Part shown: positions 62,020-64,000 of the stretch, in pieces | Layout of the letters: every line of letters starts with the position of its first letter | Numbering within the stretch: position 1 is the stretch's first letter | Source: Perognathus longimembris pacificus | Lineage: Eukaryota > Chordata > Mammalia > Rodentia > Heteromyidae | NCBI RefSeq assembly: GCF_023159225.1 | Contig: NC_063180.1 | Location: 11,467,297-11,531,296, forward strand | Length of the DNA: 64,000 nt | Reading direction: 5' to 3' | Translations under genes and position numbers: made by a program | The notes under the pieces: model-generated | The model's database searches: none | Seen by the model: only the letters and a program-made list of their open reading frames with translations | What the model was told of the DNA's origin: nothing

Positions 62020-62872
62020 ATTGTGGGGAAGTCACTAATAAGTGGTAGTTTCTTGTTTTGTTTCCTATCTCCACTTTCTGTTTCGTATTGCTTCTCATTC
62101 CATTCATGTTCAGGTTACCTTTTTATCTATCTCCACTTTGAGTAACATGTTTTCTCTTTGCCTTGTAGCAAACAAAATATTTAGAAAATATTTTCCTGTT
62201 TCAAATCCATTTTGCTCTGTGCCGAGATCAAGACAAGATCACTTGGTCAGCATTGAACTATACACTCTTCCATGGCATATCCTGTACTGTCTGACATTAT
62301 ATTGCCTATGACACACTGCAATGGTATATGTGTCTGTCCATCTCTACCTAAAACCACAGCAACCACTGCAAATGGCAACACAATGACCATTTCTGTAATG
62401 GAATCCAAATTCTTCTCAGGCGATGTCTATGGGTAAGTGGGTCATCATTGCTAATGGTTTCTAAGAAAGAAAGTATGAACAGAGTAAGGATGTGTATAGT
62501 GAGTAATTCCCTTTCCATCAAATTCCTTTCAATTAATGTTTTGCTTTAGCAGAAAATGTTGCAACAGTTATAACAATCATTTGACTTTTTTTCCGATCTC
62601 AGAGAGTGCTATTCTGATGTGTTCACAAATTTTAAAGTGCTTTTGTGAAGTTAGAGGCCAATTTCAATAACTTTTTAAAGTACATAATTTAGGGCTTTCC
62701 TGAAAAACTTAAATTCCATATAGAGGGATAATAAATGACACATACTCAATATCTTAAATAGTGCAAATTATTCTTTCATAATTTGTTAGGCTTTCTAGTC
62801 TACCCAATCTAGTTTAAAATTATAGCATTGGTTTATCGATGTTAATTTTTCTTTTATTTTTTTACATTTTTT
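62020..62872. other. unassigned
   Basis: No recognised gene or repeat. Confidence 0.4.
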
Positions 62873-63178
62873 ATTAATCTTTTTTCTTTATTTTCAAAGT
62901 GTGGTACAGAGGGTTTACAGATTCATATGCAAGGAAGTGAGTATATTTCTTGTTCAAGTTGTAACCTCCTACCTCATTTTCCCCTCCTTCCCTTTCCCCC
63001 TTTCTCTCTCCTCCCAGATTTGTGCAGTTGATTTATACCAAATGGTTTTGTAAGTATTGCTTTTGGAATGGTTTGTCTTTTTGCCCTTTTTCTCTCAGTT
63101 TCGATATTCCCTTTTCCATCCCCAGTTCTAACACTCATATAAACAGTATCCAGGGTATTCGAATGTGATATAGCGGTG
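62873..63178 (-). mobile_element. L1 3' end
   Basis: TTTTCAAAGTGTGGTACAGAGGGTTTACAG, a reverse pyrimidine tract (62965-63015), TTGTAAGTATTGCTTTTGG and CAGTATCCAGGGTA match the other L1 3' ends. It is 5'-truncated at about 63178. Confidence 0.85.
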
Positions 63179-64000
63179 CGGATTTTTCTATGGTACTTAT
63201 ATGATATTTCTGGTGTTGCTGTCCATGTGCAGATCCAAATTTTCTTCATAAATGCATACCAGTCAGACTGAATGAAGTCCACTCTAAAGACTTCATTTTT
63301 GCCACCTTCATGATGTGGTCTCCAAAGGCAGTAACATTATAAGTTATAAAATTGAAAAGGACATATTTCAGCCTGTAACAAAATACATGATCAGAAGCAA
63401 ATTATCCCAAGGTAGGGTTCATTATATAACATATGTGTGTAGGAGAAAATTTTGTTTAAAATTATGGGAATTATGAGTGAAAACTATCTCAGAGTGGCAC
63501 CTCATTATAGGAAGGAATTGTGTGTGATTATCAAAGAAGAAAGAATTTTCAGTCTTTTAGAATATAAAACAAATATTTTAATCTAAAGGGAAAAATGTTT
63601 ATTCAACAGGAAGTTCATTGTGCTTTGAATTTCATTTTGAGGAACTTAAACCAAGCATCAAATGCTCTCAAAATAAAATTCAAGTTTTAACCACAAACTC
63701 ATTTAAAGTTCCATTCTTTGTGTTTGCTAGAACTCTTTTGATCATCTTTTTTTGGTGCTGAATATAGTTGTGAAACTTGGTTTTCAAGGTAAATTTTTCT
63801 TTAATCTTAGTCATTACACAATTCATGATTTTTTTCATGAACTATCACTTTGTGTCTACATCTCCATTAAATCTATCTTTTCCTTTTATCTTCTGTTGTC
63901 TAATGACCTACTTAGTCTGTGTTTGTAATGATTCATTCAAAGTTACAGAGATAAATTAATCAACACACTTCATAGGTTTGTGCTAGAAAGCTATACTCTA
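63179..64000. other. unassigned
   Basis: No recognised feature. A small perfect hairpin (9-base arms) occurs at about 63271-63297. Confidence 0.35.

Overview
The window is mammalian, almost certainly rodent, intergenic DNA. It is AT-rich, holds no gene with introns that I could recognise, and is built largely of retrotransposon copies. The most informative repeat is a roughly 200-bp dimeric tRNA-like SINE: an ID-like left half with box A and box B, and a right half carrying GCTGTGGCTCAAGTGG. This matches my memory of the IDL-Geo SINE described from kangaroo rats and pocket gophers (Geomyoidea). A canonical rodent ID element and SINEs with a B1-like left half joined to the same right half fit a heteromyid or geomyid rodent. 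The species cannot be fixed from the sequence alone.

Layout. 1-437: L1 ORF2 fragment (-). 438-5118: AT-rich DNA, two IDL-Geo SINEs and an old L1 (+). 5130-8290: a decayed MaLR-like LTR element (-) interrupted by two L1s. 8290-17810: SINEs, L1 3' ends and long unassigned stretches. 17818-24063: a nearly full-length L1 (-) with 5'UTR, ORF1, an intervening SINE, ORF2 and 3'UTR. 24725-24761: a 37-bp tailless SINE insertion. 24864-26316: an old inverted L1 hit by a solo LTR. 26404-35880: SINEs, an inverted L1 containing a 106-bp L1, and microsatellites. 35885-38305: two L1s. 38433: ID element. 40160-45040: an old L1 split by a KIAA1143 retrocopy, a second old L1, and a further inverted L1. 47410: LTR-like relic. 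48107: tandem old SINEs. 49092-49274: long hairpin. 51607-52642: inverted L1 with target-site duplications. 54201: large purine microsatellite. 54555-56610: old L1. 61193-61896: RPL9 processed pseudogene. 62873-63178: L1 3' end.

The only open reading frame outside L1 that resembles a real protein is the intact 151-codon KIAA1143 retrocopy. Everything else is L1-mediated insertion and its by-products. Striking points are seven L1 copies with a 5' inversion (twin-priming architecture), several with identifiable target-site duplications; a tailless 37-bp SINE 5' fragment with a perfect 16-bp duplication; a long inverted repeat at 49.1 kb; and a large L1 with substitutions at catalytic residues of both enzymatic domains.

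Family names come from memory of consensus sequences. No database search was possible, and boundaries without a visible target-site duplication are good to about 10-30 bases.
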